Positions 24,101-33,757 are shown, counted from the stretch's first letter. The stretch: 64,000 bases of DNA from Klebsiella indica (GCF_005860775.1 NZ_VCHQ01000007.1:124001-188000), one strand, 5' to 3'. A program made the numbers and translations. Notes: generated by a model from the sequence alone, not told the origin.

Positions 24101-24769
24101 TTAGTTATGATGGCGTACGGCGCGCAGGAACTCCTGGCGAGTATTCTGACTGGATTTAAACAGACCGCCCAGCGATGTCGTGGTCGTGGCGCTGGTCGCA
24201 TCGCGAATGCCGCGCGCCTTCACGCAATAGTGCACCGCGTCAATCGAAACCGCGACGTTATTAGTGCCCAGCAGCGTTTGCAGCGCGGTGAGGATCTGCT
24301 GGGTCAGGCGCTCCTGCACCTGTGGACGCTGGGAGAAGAACTGCACGATACGGTTGATTTTCGACAGGCCAATCACCGAATCTTTCGGAATATAGGCGAC
24401 GGTCGCTTTACCATCAATCGTCACAAAATGGTGTTCGCAGGTGCTGGTGAGGGTGATATCACGCACGGTCACCATTTCATCAACCTGCATCTTATTTTCG
24501 ATGACGGTGATTTTGGGGAAGCGGGCGTAATCCAGGCCGGAGAAAATCTCATCGACATACATTTTTGCGATACGATGCGGCGTCTCCATCAGGCTGTCAT
24601 CACTTAAATCAAGGTTTAACAGCTGCATAATCTCGGTCATGTGTCCGGCAATCAGACGCTTGCGAGTTTCATTATCAATTTCTTGCACTGGCGGACGCAA
24701 CGGCGTCTCCAGCCCACGAGCGACAAGCGCTTCATGAACGAGTATGGCTTCTTTACTCAGTGATGACAT
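24101..24769 (-). CDS. folE: GTP cyclohydrolase I FolE
   Basis: Zinc enzyme that converts GTP to dihydroneopterin triphosphate, the first step of folate synthesis. The 222 residues equal E. coli FolE. Zinc ligands are Cys111 and His114 in TSTCEHHF and Cys182 in HYCVKARG. The ATG follows GGAGATTATAA. It is divergent from yeiG across 366 bases and upstream of yeiB. Confidence 0.97.
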   Translation of the reverse strand: MSSLSKEAILVHEALVARGLETPLRPPVQEIDNETRKRLIAGHMTEIMQLLNLDLSDDSLMETPHRIAKMYVDEIFSGLDYARFPKITVIENKMQVDEMVTVRDITLTSTCEHHFVTIDGKATVAYIPKDSVIGLSKINRIVQFFSQRPQVQERLTQQILTALQTLLGTNNVAVSIDAVHYCVKARGIRDATSATTTTSLGGLFKSSQNTRQEFLRAVRHHN

Positions 24770-25135
24770 TTATAATCTCCTGCAGGTGTGGCGCGCTTTG
24801 CTCTTCTGAGGGCAAAGTTTGTATCATTGTGCGTGAGGTGACGCACAGAATCCAGTGGCCGCCGCGATAATTGTTGAAATTGGCCTTACCTCTCGTTCCA
24901 TGTCCCCAGTCCCGCAAATGACGATACGTCCGGAAATGCCTTACACAGATTGCCGAAATCAAGCTCATCACGGGGACATAACGCAATTCCTGACGCGATG
25001 GCAACAGCAGTATGTTGGTTAAACGTTGCATTAATGATGCAATACGTTCCGAAAAGGAGAAAGTGAAAGTTGCTCACGGGTGAATGAAAATCTGTATTAT
25101 GAAGAATTACGCGCACAACCCATAAGGAGCCTTGC
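24770..25135. other. folE-yeiG divergent intergenic region
   Basis: 366 bases that must hold the promoters of folE (minus strand) and yeiG (plus strand). I see no convincing gene, no clear operator and no RNA structure that I recognise. Short minus-strand frames here have no ribosome site. Confidence 0.45.
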
Positions 25136-25972
25136 ATGGAACTGCTCGAAGAGCACCGCTGTTATGAAGGTCGGCAGCAACGCTGGCGGCACGACTCCAC
25201 GACGCTGAACTGTGCAATGACATTCAGCCTCTTTTTACCGCCCTCTGCCACCGACACGCCGCCACCGGTTCTCTACTGGCTGTCCGGGCTCACCTGCAAC
25301 GATGAAAATTTTACCACCAAATCGGGGGCGCAGCGGGTTGCCGCTGAGCTGGGTATTGCGCTGGTGATGCCGGACACCAGCCCACGCGGCGAACACGTTG
25401 CCGATGACAGCGCTTACGATCTGGGTAAAGGCGCTGGCTTTTATCTCAACGCGACTCAGGCGCCCTGGTCCGCGCATTTTCGCATGTACGATTACCTTTG
25501 CAACGAGCTGCCGCAGCTGATTGCCAGCGAATTTAACGTCAGCGAGCGCTGCGCCATCAGTGGACATTCCATGGGCGGCCACGGCGCGCTGATTATGGCG
25601 CTGAAGAACCCGGGCCGTTTCGTCAGCGTATCGGCTTTCGCCCCTATCGTTAACCCGGGCCAGATTCCCTGGGGTAAAAAAGCATTTACCGCTTATCTGG
25701 GTGCGGATGAAACAACCTGGCGCGCCTGGGATAGCTGCGCCTTAATGCAAGCCAGCCGGGCGGAGGATGCGATACCGACCCTGATCGACCAGGGCGATAG
25801 CGATCCATTCCTTGCCGAACAGCTGCAACCGGCGGTTCTCGCTGAAATCGCGCGGCAGAAAAGCTGGCCGCTGACCCTGCGTATTCAGTCGGGTTATGAC
25901 CACAGCTACTATTTTATTGCTTCCTTTATTGAAGATCATTTGCGCTTTCATGCGCAGTATCTGTTGAATTGA
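25136..25972 (+). CDS. yeiG: S-formylglutathione hydrolase YeiG
   Basis: Alpha/beta-hydrolase of the esterase D family that splits S-formylglutathione in formaldehyde detoxification. The 278 residues equal E. coli YeiG. The nucleophile Ser145 is in GHSMGGHG, the acid is probably Asp223 in DQGDSDPF, and the base is His256 in [21 protein letters not shown] before the ATG is a strong ribosome site. It stands alone here; no glutathione-dependent formaldehyde dehydrogenase gene is in the window. Confidence 0.95.
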   Translation: MELLEEHRCYEGRQQRWRHDSTTLNCAMTFSLFLPPSATDTPPPVLYWLSGLTCNDENFTTKSGAQRVAAELGIALVMPDTSPRGEHVADDSAYDLGKGAGFYLNATQAPWSAHFRMYDYLCNELPQLIASEFNVSERCAISGHSMGGHGALIMALKNPGRFVSVSAFAPIVNPGQIPWGKKAFTAYLGADETTWRAWDSCALMQASRAEDAIPTLIDQGDSDPFLAEQLQPAVLAEIARQKSWPLTLRIQSGYDHSYYFIASFIEDHLRFHAQYLLN

Positions 25973-26002
25973 CATCCCCCGCGCCTTCCCGAATATGATG
26001 TA

Positions 26003-26025
26003 GCCGCCAGGCGTTTTGCCTGCGG
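26003..26025. terminator. GC-rich hairpin behind yeiG
   Basis: GCCGCCAGGC and GCCTGCGGC pair with one bulge around GTTTT, 30 bases past the yeiG stop. There is no T-run afterwards. It probably shields or ends the yeiG transcript. Confidence 0.4.
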
Positions 26026-26121
26026 CTCTGCCCGCCGCCTGCTTACTGATACTCACCCGCTTTAATCCCTGCGATCGAAATGCATGAAAGGTCTCACGCT
26101 GCAAATTAGGAATTTGCTAAG

Positions 26122-26140
26122 TGATTTTGATTATCATTAA
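26122..26140. promoter_or_regulatory. Fur box upstream of the TonB-dependent receptor
   Basis: GATTTTGATTATCATTAAC matches 14 or 15 of 19 positions of the Fur consensus GATAATGATAATCATTATC. A further Fur-like hexamer (GATATCATT) follows within 25 bases. It lies about 290 bases before the receptor start, implying a long iron-regulated leader. Confidence 0.75.
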
Positions 26141-26234
26141 CATTTAAAAATAGATATCATTTTTTACAATTCTCCCATTTGTTTTCATTAATGGCTGTTT
26201 TTATCCCCTACTCAACCCAGGTTGCAGGATAAAA

Positions 26235-26300
26235 ATGCTGGCTCTGGCTCCACATAAGCAGAGCAACGCGGCACGTGAGCGACAGATTCGTCAGCAATAA
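26235..26300 (+). CDS. Candidate 21-residue leader peptide in front of the receptor gene
   Basis: A small frame, MLALAPHKQSNAARERQIRQ plus one Gln, begins five bases after AGGA (GCAGGATAAAA-ATG) and ends 125 bases before the receptor start, between the Fur box and that start. The ribosome spacing is good and the peptide has a hydrophobic start and a basic, Gln/Arg-rich end. It could be a translated leader that controls the receptor mRNA, but I do not recognise it and cannot test conservation here. Confidence 0.4.
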   Translation: MLALAPHKQSNAARERQIRQQ

Positions 26301-26425
26301 CGCGCCGCAGTGAATTTGTGCAGCCAGCACAGCCTGTCGCCTGAAACAGGGTGGAGACACAAGACAAAAAACAAGGTTTACGCATTACCTGATGGAACTT
26401 TTCTCACTTAAAATGGAATGAATCA

Positions 26426-28381
26426 ATGACCAGACCTCACGTTAAATTACTTGCCGTGGCCATATGCGCGGCAATCTCTTCGCAATTTGTTCATGCTGCT
26501 GATAATACGATGGTCGTTACGGCCACAGGCTTTGAACAAAAAATCCAGAATGCGCCTGCATCTATTTCTGTTATCACCAAACAGCAAATTGAAGATAAAG
26601 CCTACCGCGACGTAACCGATGCGCTTAAGGATGTACCCGGCGTGGTCATCACAGGCGGCGGCAGTAGCAGTGACATCAGCATTCGCGGCATGTCTTCCCA
26701 GTACACATTATTTCTTGTCAACGGTAAGCGTATCAGTAGCCGTACCACGCGCCCGAACAGCGATAACTCAGGGATCGAACAGGGCTGGCTACCACCGCTG
26801 GAATCCATTGAACGGATTGAAGTCATTCGCGGGCCAATGTCCTCGCTGTACGGCTCCGACGCAATGGGCGGCGTGATTAATGTCATCACCAAAAAAATCT
26901 CGAATACCAAAGCGTGGAGCGGCTCGCTGCACGCGGACGCCACCTTCCAGGAAGACCGCGACTCCGGTGATTTATACCAGACTAACGTTTATGCCTCTGG
27001 CCCTCTGATTGATGGGGTGCTCGGGGCCAAAGTGACTGGCTTATTCTCCCGCCGCGCAGAAGATAAAATTGAGTATGGTTACAGCGAACAGAAAATGCGC
27101 AACGGCGGCATTACTCTGAATTTTACGCCCGATGAAAAAAATGACTTCGATCTGGATTACTCCCGCGAATTGCAGGACCGTAATAGCACCCCGGGTAAGT
27201 CAAGATCCGCCGGACGCGGTAAAGATAACTCGCATTACCAGCACACCAACTACACACTTACGCATAACGGCTATTACGACGACATCAATTCCACCAGCTA
27301 CATCCAGCGTGAAGAAAGCAATAATGCCGGTCGCCACATGAAATCCTACAACACCATCTTCAACACTCAGAACCAGATTTTCCTCGGCGATCACACCCTC
27401 ACCCTCGGAGGACAGTATCGCTACGAGAAGCTCAGTGATAAAGGTAACAAGTTCGAAGCCGCTGACCGTTTAAGTAAGCTGACACGCTGGAGCTGGGCGC
27501 TGTTTGCTGAAGATGAGTGGGCTATCACCGACAGCTTCACGCTGACTGGCGGCCTGCATCTGGATAAAGATGAAAATTACGGTAGTAACTGGACGCCGCG
27601 TGGATACGGCGTATGGCATCTGACAGAACAGTGGACGCTGAAAGGCGGTATTTCCGCAGGCTATCGCGCACCGGATCTTCGTCAGTCCTCCGCCGGTTGG
27701 GGGCAAGGTACCGGCGGGCGTTACCTGGACGGCATTATTGTTGGTAACCCGGATCTGAAACCCGAAAAAAGCCTGAGCGAAGAAATTGCGCTGATGTGGG
27801 ATAACGCGGATAACCTGAACGCCAGCATAACGGTATACAATACTGATTTTAAAGATAAAATCACCGAAGTCCGCCGCTGTAACAGCAGTAGCGATCCCGC
27901 CTGCAAAATCGGCAATCATGAATACGATTTCGTCAGCGATCGCGTTAATGTGGACAAAGCGATTATCCGTGGCGTCGAGTCGACCTTTGGCTGGAAGATA
28001 ACCCGCGATCTGAACTGGACTGCAAACTATACCTATACAAAATCAGAGCAGAAAAGCGGTAAGTTTTCCGGTAAGCCATTGAATAAAATGCCCAAGAATA
28101 TGTTTAATACAACCGTAGACTGGCAGGCGACAGCGGATTTTGGCTTATGGAGCCGCCTGAACTTCCGCGGTAAAACTTCCGAGTACCTGAGCCGTACTTC
28201 CATGGCGAAAAGCAAGCCGTCTTATACTCAGGTGGATATCGGCTTACGCTACAACCTTCCGCTGGACGTGCTGCTAACCGCTGGCGTTTACAACGTTCTT
28301 GATAAGCAGATCGACGATGATACCTACGATATGGTACTGGACGGTCGACGCTACACCGTCGGCATAACGTATAACTTCTGA
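26426..28381 (+). CDS. TonB-dependent siderophore receptor at the cirA locus
   Basis: A 651-residue outer-membrane receptor. Signal peptide to about residue 24 (FVHA), TonB box region DNTMVVTATG, plug domain (about 30-160; IERIEVIRGPMSSLYGSDAMGGVINVITK is diagnostic), then a 22-strand barrel ending in a C-terminal Phe (VGITYNF). Position between yeiG and lysP is that of cirA, and the plug resembles CirA and Iha. The barrel, however, is clearly different from E. coli CirA and the N-terminus lacks its sequence. Substrate is likely a catecholate siderophore or its breakdown product by family; I leave the gene symbol open. Upstream are a Fur box and a long leader. Confidence 0.9.
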   Translation: MTRPHVKLLAVAICAAISSQFVHAADNTMVVTATGFEQKIQNAPASISVITKQQIEDKAYRDVTDALKDVPGVVITGGGSSSDISIRGMSSQYTLFLVNGKRISSRTTRPNSDNSGIEQGWLPPLESIERIEVIRGPMSSLYGSDAMGGVINVITKKISNTKAWSGSLHADATFQEDRDSGDLYQTNVYASGPLIDGVLGAKVTGLFSRRAEDKIEYGYSEQKMRNGGITLNFTPDEKNDFDLDYSRELQDRNSTPGKSRSAGRGKDNSHYQHTNYTLTHNGYYDDINSTSYIQREESNNAGRHMKSYNTIFNTQNQIFLGDHTLTLGGQYRYEKLSDKGNKFEAADRLSKLTRWSWALFAEDEWAITDSFTLTGGLHLDKDENYGSNWTPRGYGVWHLTEQWTLKGGISAGYRAPDLRQSSAGWGQGTGGRYLDGIIVGNPDLKPEKSLSEEIALMWDNADNLNASITVYNTDFKDKITEVRRCNSSSDPACKIGNHEYDFVSDRVNVDKAIIRGVESTFGWKITRDLNWTANYTYTKSEQKSGKFSGKPLNKMPKNMFNTTVDWQATADFGLWSRLNFRGKTSEYLSRTSMAKSKPSYTQVDIGLRYNLPLDVLLTAGVYNVLDKQIDDDTYDMVLDGRRYTVGITYNF

Positions 28382-28400
28382 TAGGTAACGGTGTCAATAA

Positions 28401-28421
28401 ACCACCTGCTATGCGGGTGGC
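28401..28421 (+). terminator. Hairpin past the receptor gene
   Basis: CCACC...GGTGG with additional pairs encloses a small loop 20 bases after the receptor stop codon. It is not followed by a T-run; a role in ending or protecting the transcript is plausible. Confidence 0.4.
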
Positions 28422-28499
28422 TCAGGTTGCTGACAAAGTGCGTTAACCGCCACCTGACGGAAATCCGGGCACAATGTCTAATACAGGTTGCTCATCAGC

Positions 28500-28527
28500 C
28501 TCAAGCCCTCCAGCCGGAGGGCTTGAG
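28500..28527. terminator. 12-bp hairpin between the converging receptor gene and lysP
   Basis: CTCAAGCCCTCC and GGAGGGCTTGAG form a perfect stem around AGCC, seven bases from the lysP stop. It folds on both strands. The lysP side lacks a T-tract, so it may act with another factor. Confidence 0.6.
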
Positions 28528-28533
28528 CTCACC

Positions 28534-30003
28534 TTAGTCTTTAAAACGCTCCGGGAACGTCATTTCGCTATAGCGCACAAAGCGGGAACCTTTCGCCAGT
28601 TTGTAACCAAACCAGATAACCAGGAACAGCGGAATACCGATATAGGTCGCCGCGACGCCACCCCAGTCGATAGTGTCTTTCAGAAACGCTTCGTAGTTCT
28701 GCCCGAGGGTAATAATCAGGCACAGCACGAAGGCGAAGATCGGCCCCAGCGGGAAGAACCCTGAACGATACGGCAGATTATTCAGATCGTTCCCTTGCAG
28801 CACATAGCCGCGACGGAAACGATAGTGACTAATCGCAATACCCAGCCAGGCGATAAAGCCGGTCATCCCGGACGTATTGAGCAGCCACAGATAAACGGTC
28901 TGATTACCAAACATTGAGCTAAGAAAGCAGAGCGCTGCAATCACGGTTGTGGCGTACAGCGCATTACGTGGTACGCCGCCTCTGGACAACTTAGCGAAAA
29001 TGCGCGGCGCTTTGCCATCACAGGCCAGGGTGTAAAGCATGCGCGTCGACGCATACATCCCGGAGTTACCGGCTGACAATACCGCCGTCAGAATAACCGC
29101 GTTCATGATCGCCGCAGCCGACAGCAGCCCCGCATGCTGGAATACCAACGTGAACGGGCTGACGGAAATGTCTTTTACGTCATTACGCAGCAGGCTCGGA
29201 TCGGTATACGGAATGATCAGGCTGATAATCAGAATCGCAAACACATAGAACAGCAGAATACGCCAGAATACCTGCCGCACAGCGCGCGGAATGTTCTTTT
29301 CCGGATTTTCCGACTCGCCCGCCGCAATACCGATAAGCTCAGTTCCCTGGAATGAAAAGCCGACAATCATCGCCACGCCAATCATCGCCGGCAAACCGCC
29401 CGCAAACGGCGCATCGTTGATGGTCCAGTTGCTCCAGCCAGCAGGCTGGGCGCCTTTAAAGATACCGACGATCATCATCACGCCGACAATAATAAAGATA
29501 ATAACGGTGGCGACCTTAATCAGCGAGAACCAATATTCCGCTTCGCCAAAACCTTTTACCGAGATCCAGTTCAACAGGAACATCACGCCAAGGAACAGTG
29601 CGCTCCAGATCCAGCCGGGCGTATCCGGAAACCAGTAGCCCATCACCAGTTGCGCGGCAACGAGGTCAACGGCGATCGTCACCGCCCAGTTGTACCAGTA
29701 GTTCCAGCCCAGCGCGAAGCCAAAGCCTTCCTCGACATAATTTTGCCCGTAAGTGGCAAATGAGCCAGAAACCGGCATAAATGCCGCCAGTTCGCCAAGG
29801 CTGGTCATCAGAAAATAGACCATCAGACCGATGAGAATATAAGAGAGTAGCGCGCCACCGGGGCCGGCCTGCGAAATCGTTGCGCCGGAAGCAACAAAAA
29901 GACCTGTGCCGATGGAACCGCCAATCGCGATCATGGTCAAGTGGCGTGCCTTCAGTTCACGACGTAGACCGGGCACTTCTGTGGTTTTAGTATCCGAAAC
30001 CAT
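28534..30003 (-). CDS. lysP: Lysine-specific permease LysP
   Basis: A 489-residue APC-family proton-driven lysine importer with twelve hydrophobic segments. The N-terminal amphipathic tail ends in ARHLTMIAIGGSIGTGLF, the family's first-helix signature, and the length equals E. coli LysP. In E. coli LysP also restrains the acid-response regulator CadC. The start ATG is preceded by a weak site, GGATAGAATTTTCAC. Confidence 0.96.
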   Translation of the reverse strand: MVSDTKTTEVPGLRRELKARHLTMIAIGGSIGTGLFVASGATISQAGPGGALLSYILIGLMVYFLMTSLGELAAFMPVSGSFATYGQNYVEEGFGFALGWNYWYNWAVTIAVDLVAAQLVMGYWFPDTPGWIWSALFLGVMFLLNWISVKGFGEAEYWFSLIKVATVIIFIIVGVMMIVGIFKGAQPAGWSNWTINDAPFAGGLPAMIGVAMIVGFSFQGTELIGIAAGESENPEKNIPRAVRQVFWRILLFYVFAILIISLIIPYTDPSLLRNDVKDISVSPFTLVFQHAGLLSAAAIMNAVILTAVLSAGNSGMYASTRMLYTLACDGKAPRIFAKLSRGGVPRNALYATTVIAALCFLSSMFGNQTVYLWLLNTSGMTGFIAWLGIAISHYRFRRGYVLQGNDLNNLPYRSGFFPLGPIFAFVLCLIITLGQNYEAFLKDTIDWGGVAATYIGIPLFLVIWFGYKLAKGSRFVRYSEMTFPERFKD

Positions 30004-30164
30004 GTGAAAATTCTATCCATCCAAAAAACGAGGCGAGATTGTAGCAGAGTGTCGGGGGTCCATCCGATACAAATGCGGAGTTATAAGAGAGCTTCATGAT
30101 CGCGCATGAATTATTAGTAAAGTAGTAAATCGCAGAAATATCAGCATTCAGCTTGATCGACAGC

Positions 30165-31031
30165 CTACCCTGCGCAGTATTGCAAAAAGCGCTGTAAGGC
30201 TTTGGAAATATGCTTCTGCCGGTGGTGAATACGCCACAGAGTGCGGGTTAATTGTGGCAACGGGATGCTTAACTCCACCAGTGAGCCTACTTCAAGCTGT
30301 TCAGCAACCACCCGCCGTGAAAGACAGCTAATCCCTAAACCATGACGCACGGCGTGCTTGATGGCCTCAGAGTTGCCCAGTTCCATCCCAAGGTGAAATG
30401 CCGGCAAATGCGACAATAATAAATAGTCGACAATTTCCCGTGTCCCGGAGCCGTGTTCACGTAAAATCCACGGCGCTTCAGCCAGTCGTTGCAACGTCAC
30501 CGCCCCTTCCAGTAACGGCGAATCCGGGGCCGCAAAGACCACCAACTCATCTTGCAACCAGGGTTCAGCAATAATATCCGCGGCATGGCAAGGGCCCTCA
30601 ATAAGCCCGATATCCACGCGCAGATCGGCCACCGCGTTAATCACATCCTGACTGTTCCCCACGCTGAGTTCCAGCGGTAAATCCGGGAAATCGCGTCGAT
30701 AGCGCGCGATAATTTCCGGCAGAATATAGTTACCGATGGTGCTGCTGGCATAGACGCGAATCGCGCCATTATCGCCGCAAAACAACTGCTCTATCTCCAG
30801 CGCGCGCTCCAGCAGCGCCAGCGCCCGTGGATAAAGCAGCCTGCCGTGTTCGTTCACCACCAGCCTTTTACCAACACGGTCAAATAACTGTACGCCAAGC
30901 TGCCCTTCCAGATCGGTCAACGCCGCGCTGACTGCCGATTGCGATAGCGCGAGCATTTGTGATGCCTGCGTCGTAGAACCACTCTTTAAAACTTCGGCAA
31001 ACACTTCCAACTGCCGTAGCGTAATATGCAT
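30165..31031 (-). CDS. yeiE: LysR-type regulator YeiE
   Basis: A 288-residue LysR-family regulator: winged helix-turn-helix at residues 1-60 ([20 protein letters not shown]) and an effector domain from about 90. It is divergent from yeiH across 356 bases, the usual arrangement in which a LysR protein controls its neighbour. From memory, YeiE in related enterobacteria has been linked to sulfite sensing, motility and iron; I cannot check that here. The shared promoter region contains a near-perfect palindrome. Confidence 0.92.
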   Translation of the reverse strand: MHITLRQLEVFAEVLKSGSTTQASQMLALSQSAVSAALTDLEGQLGVQLFDRVGKRLVVNEHGRLLYPRALALLERALEIEQLFCGDNGAIRVYASSTIGNYILPEIIARYRRDFPDLPLELSVGNSQDVINAVADLRVDIGLIEGPCHAADIIAEPWLQDELVVFAAPDSPLLEGAVTLQRLAEAPWILREHGSGTREIVDYLLLSHLPAFHLGMELGNSEAIKHAVRHGLGISCLSRRVVAEQLEVGSLVELSIPLPQLTRTLWRIHHRQKHISKALQRFLQYCAG

Positions 31032-31387
31032 AAATCTTCCTGCCTTTATATACGGCGTGTCTATCCGCTATCCCTGGGAGATGAAGAGCAGAACCCATCC
31101 CACTCAGCGAGCCGGATATACACGTCATTATTCCAACTGCCTTGCGATTCCAGCCACATCGTGATCTCCGTTGCCGGGTACAGCCTGAAAGACTCGCTTG
31201 TCTCTCGCCGGTGAGTCGCTTTCGACTCATCGCATTCATTGCCGACGCCTCTACCCCTTGCTAGCCGCCGTGTTACATCCTGTCATGATCGACCCTATAC
31301 CACTTATTACGATTGATTATAAATATATAATCAATTTTATATTTAAACCAGCGAGTCGTATGCTCTTCCCGTACAAAGGAGAAGGTT
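31032..31387. other. yeiE-yeiH divergent promoter region
   Basis: 356 bases between divergent starts. The left two thirds look featureless; the right third is very AT-rich and holds the palindrome at 31313-31334. I see no gene. Confidence 0.5.
31313..31334. promoter_or_regulatory. Candidate YeiE operator palindrome
   Basis: TTGATTATA-AATA-TATAATCAA is a perfect 9-bp inverted repeat 54 bases before the yeiH ATG. LysR regulators bind T-N11-A palindromes of this general type. The assignment to YeiE rests on position. Confidence 0.5.
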
Positions 31388-32437
31388 ATGACAGCACTCA
31401 CTTTACCGACTAAACATAGTCCATTACGACGCTTTACACCTGGTCTGGCGCTAACCGCCATCGTTACCGGAGTCGCACTGTGGACGGGTCACTTTCCGGC
31501 GATCGCTGGCGCAGGATTCAGCACGCTAACGCTGGCGATTTTGTTCGGCATGATCATCGGAAACACGGTTTACCCCAAGATCTGGTCGTTTTGCGACGGT
31601 GGCGTGATCGTTGCCAAACAGCATCTGCTGCGCCTCGGCATCATTTTATACGGCTTTCGCCTGACGTTCGCCCAGATTGCCGATGTCGGGATAAGCGGGA
31701 TTACAATTGACGTTCTGACCCTATCCAGCACCTTTTTTATTGCCTGCTTTGTTGGACAACAGGTTTTCAATCTGGATAAACACACCAGTTGGCTGATTGG
31801 CGCCGGGAGCAGTATCTGCGGCGCGGCGGCGGTGCTGGCCACCGAGCCGGTCGTCAAAGCGGAAGCCAGCAAAGTTACGGTCGCCGTCGCCACGGTGGTC
31901 ATTTTCGGCACCCTCGCCATCTTTCTGTATCCGGCAATCTACCCTTTGCTGGCGCCCTGGTTTACGCCGGAAACCTACGGCATCTATATGGGATCGACGA
32001 TGCATGAAGTCGCTCAGGTCGTTGCCGCAGGCCACGCCGTCAGCCCGGATGCGGAAAACGCAGCGGTGATTACCAAAATGCTGCGCGTGATGATGCTGGC
32101 CCCGTTCCTGCTGCTTCTTGCCGCTCGCGTTAAGCAATTAACACCGGCGGGCAGCGGTGAGAAAAGCAAAATTACCATTCCGTGGTTTGCGATCCTGTTC
32201 ATTCTGGTTGCGGTGTTTAACTCCTTCCACCTGCTGCCGCAAGCCGTTGTCAATATGCTGATCACCCTGGATACCGTGCTGCTGGCAATGGCAATGGCCG
32301 CGCTGGGCCTGACGACCCACGTCAGCGCGCTGAAAAAAGCCGGCGCCAAACCGCTACTGATGGCGCTAATGCTCTTCGCATGGCTGATTATCGGTGGCGG
32401 GACGATTAACCTCGTCATTCATCGCCTGTTAGGCTGA
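31388..32437 (+). CDS. yeiH: UPF0324 membrane protein YeiH
   Basis: A 349-residue inner-membrane protein with about ten hydrophobic segments, equal in length to E. coli YeiH. Family signatures include GAGSSICGAAAVLATEPV (about 137-154) and STMHEVAQVVAAGHAV (about 202-217). Family function is not firmly known; a role in sulfite or sulfur-anion handling has been suggested through its regulator. GGAGAAGGTT precedes the ATG. Confidence 0.92.
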   Translation: MTALTLPTKHSPLRRFTPGLALTAIVTGVALWTGHFPAIAGAGFSTLTLAILFGMIIGNTVYPKIWSFCDGGVIVAKQHLLRLGIILYGFRLTFAQIADVGISGITIDVLTLSSTFFIACFVGQQVFNLDKHTSWLIGAGSSICGAAAVLATEPVVKAEASKVTVAVATVVIFGTLAIFLYPAIYPLLAPWFTPETYGIYMGSTMHEVAQVVAAGHAVSPDAENAAVITKMLRVMMLAPFLLLLAARVKQLTPAGSGEKSKITIPWFAILFILVAVFNSFHLLPQAVVNMLITLDTVLLAMAMAALGLTTHVSALKKAGAKPLLMALMLFAWLIIGGGTINLVIHRLLG

Positions 32438-32533
32438 CAGCCCCTCGCAAGTCAGGTGATATTTCTGATGATGTAACTCTCCGGCTAAGCCGTTATCATT
32501 ACCCTCTAACCAGCGGCTTAACGGGAGTTTTTT

Positions 32534-33391
32534 ATGAAATATATTGGAGCGCACGTCAGCGCCTCCGGCGGAGTGGCCAATGCCGTCATTCGCGCAGACG
32601 AAATCGGCGCTAACGCATTTGCCCTCTTCACCAAAAATCAGCGTCAATGGCGCGCCGCGCCCCTGAACGACAACACGATTACGGAATTTAAAGCCGCCTG
32701 CGAAAAGTATCATTTCGGACCGGGGCAAATTCTGCCGCACGATAGCTACCTGATAAACCTCGGTCATCCGGTTGCGGAGGCGCTGGAAAAATCCCGCGAT
32801 GCTTTCATTGATGAACTCACCCGCTGCCAGCAGCTTGGCCTGACGCTGCTTAATTTCCATCCGGGCAGCCACCTGCAGCAGATACCGGAAGAGCAGTGCC
32901 TGGCGCGTATTGCCGAATCAATCAATATCGCGCTGGCAAAAACCGAAGGCGTGACGGCGGTAATTGAAAATACCGCAGGCCAGGGCAGTAATCTGGGCTT
33001 TAAGTTTGAGCATCTGGCGGCCATTATCGACGGTGTGGAAGATAAATCCCGCGTCGGCGTATGTATTGATACCTGCCACGCTTTCGCCGCCGGTTACGAT
33101 CTGCGCGGCGCCGAAGCGTGTGAAAAAACCTTCGCGGATTTCGATCGCATTGTCGGTTTTCAGTATCTGCGCGGTATGCACCTGAACGATGCGAAAAGCG
33201 CTTTCGGTAGCCGCGTTGACCGTCACCACAGTCTGGGTGAAGGCAATATTGGTCACGATGCCTTCCGTTGGATCATGCAGGACGATCGTTTCAACGGTAT
33301 CCCGCTGATTCTGGAAACGATTAATCCTGATATCTGGGCGGAAGAGATCGCCTGGCTGCGAGCGCAACAGACGGAAGAAGTGCCAAGTTGA
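32534..33391 (+). CDS. nfo: Endonuclease IV
   Basis: A 285-residue trinuclear-zinc AP endonuclease of base-excision repair. Start [24 protein letters not shown], the metal-binding stretch [10 protein letters not shown] (Glu145 region) and [15 protein letters not shown] are all AP endonuclease family 2 signatures. Length equals E. coli Nfo. ACGGGAGTTTTTT precedes the ATG. In E. coli nucleoside and pseudouridine genes separate nfo from fruA; here only 366 bases with an intron remnant do so. Confidence 0.97.
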   Translation: MKYIGAHVSASGGVANAVIRADEIGANAFALFTKNQRQWRAAPLNDNTITEFKAACEKYHFGPGQILPHDSYLINLGHPVAEALEKSRDAFIDELTRCQQLGLTLLNFHPGSHLQQIPEEQCLARIAESINIALAKTEGVTAVIENTAGQGSNLGFKFEHLAAIIDGVEDKSRVGVCIDTCHAFAAGYDLRGAEACEKTFADFDRIVGFQYLRGMHLNDAKSAFGSRVDRHHSLGEGNIGHDAFRWIMQDDRFNGIPLILETINPDIWAEEIAWLRAQQTEEVPS

Positions 33392-33402
33392 TACTTTGTC
33401 CG

Positions 33403-33703
33403 ATCGAGCAGGAGGCAGATTTTAATCTGCCGTCCTCGCACACCACCGTACGTACGGTTCCGTATACGGCGGTTCCGGCTATACGCTTGAGCCATTGTAT
33501 CGTATCTGCGACTGATATCAGTTCCGCTTTATCCCATCGCCTTTCCGGCAACGCCTGATTCATATGAGATGCCTCTGCACTCCACGTCCGCTCCATGTCG
33601 ATTTGCAGGCCCGGAACTCCCCTATGCCCAATTGCGCCAGTTTTCTCACCTGAATCAGCCTTCCCAGCGCCGTTCAGGACGCTGCGCGTCATGCCCGGTG
33701 CAC
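33403..33703 (-). mobile_element. Remnant of a group IIC intron (5' end plus domains V and VI)
   Basis: Domain V is intact on the minus strand (33442-33473): arms CCGCCGTATACG and CGTACGTACGGTGG, a GAAC loop, a 2-base CG bulge and the CGC triad characteristic of class IIC. It matches the Oceanobacillus iheyensis IIC domain V from memory almost base for base. Domain VI follows, with a GGCAGAT/ATCTGCC stem and an end at CTGCTCGAT (about 33403). A GTGCACCGGGCATG 5'-end-like sequence begins at 33703. Most of domains I-IV and the whole reverse transcriptase gene are missing. The intron starts four bases after the fruA terminator U-run, the typical IIC insertion position. Confidence 0.8.
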
Positions 33704-33707
33704 CAAT

Positions 33708-33734
33708 AAAAAAAGGGCAGAGAAAACTCTGCCC
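33708..33734 (-). terminator. Intrinsic terminator of fruBKA
   Basis: On the minus strand GGGCAGAG-TTTT-CTCTGCCC is followed by seven T residues, 24 bases past the fruA stop. This is a strong Rho-independent terminator and the probable target of the group IIC intron behind it. Confidence 0.92.
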
Positions 33735-33757
33735 TCAAAGACGAATTGCAAGGCTAA

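Noticed and set aside
24770..25135. Riboswitch or MetJ-type operator in front of folE
   Set aside because: I could not find a conserved aptamer pattern or tandem met boxes.
26426..28381. Naming the receptor cirA
   Set aside because: Position fits, but N-terminus and barrel differ too much from CirA as I remember it to give the symbol.
33321..33692. A 123-codon minus-strand frame covering the nfo-fruA gap
   Set aside because: It crosses the domain V/VI structure of the intron remnant and part of nfo; better explained as structured RNA.
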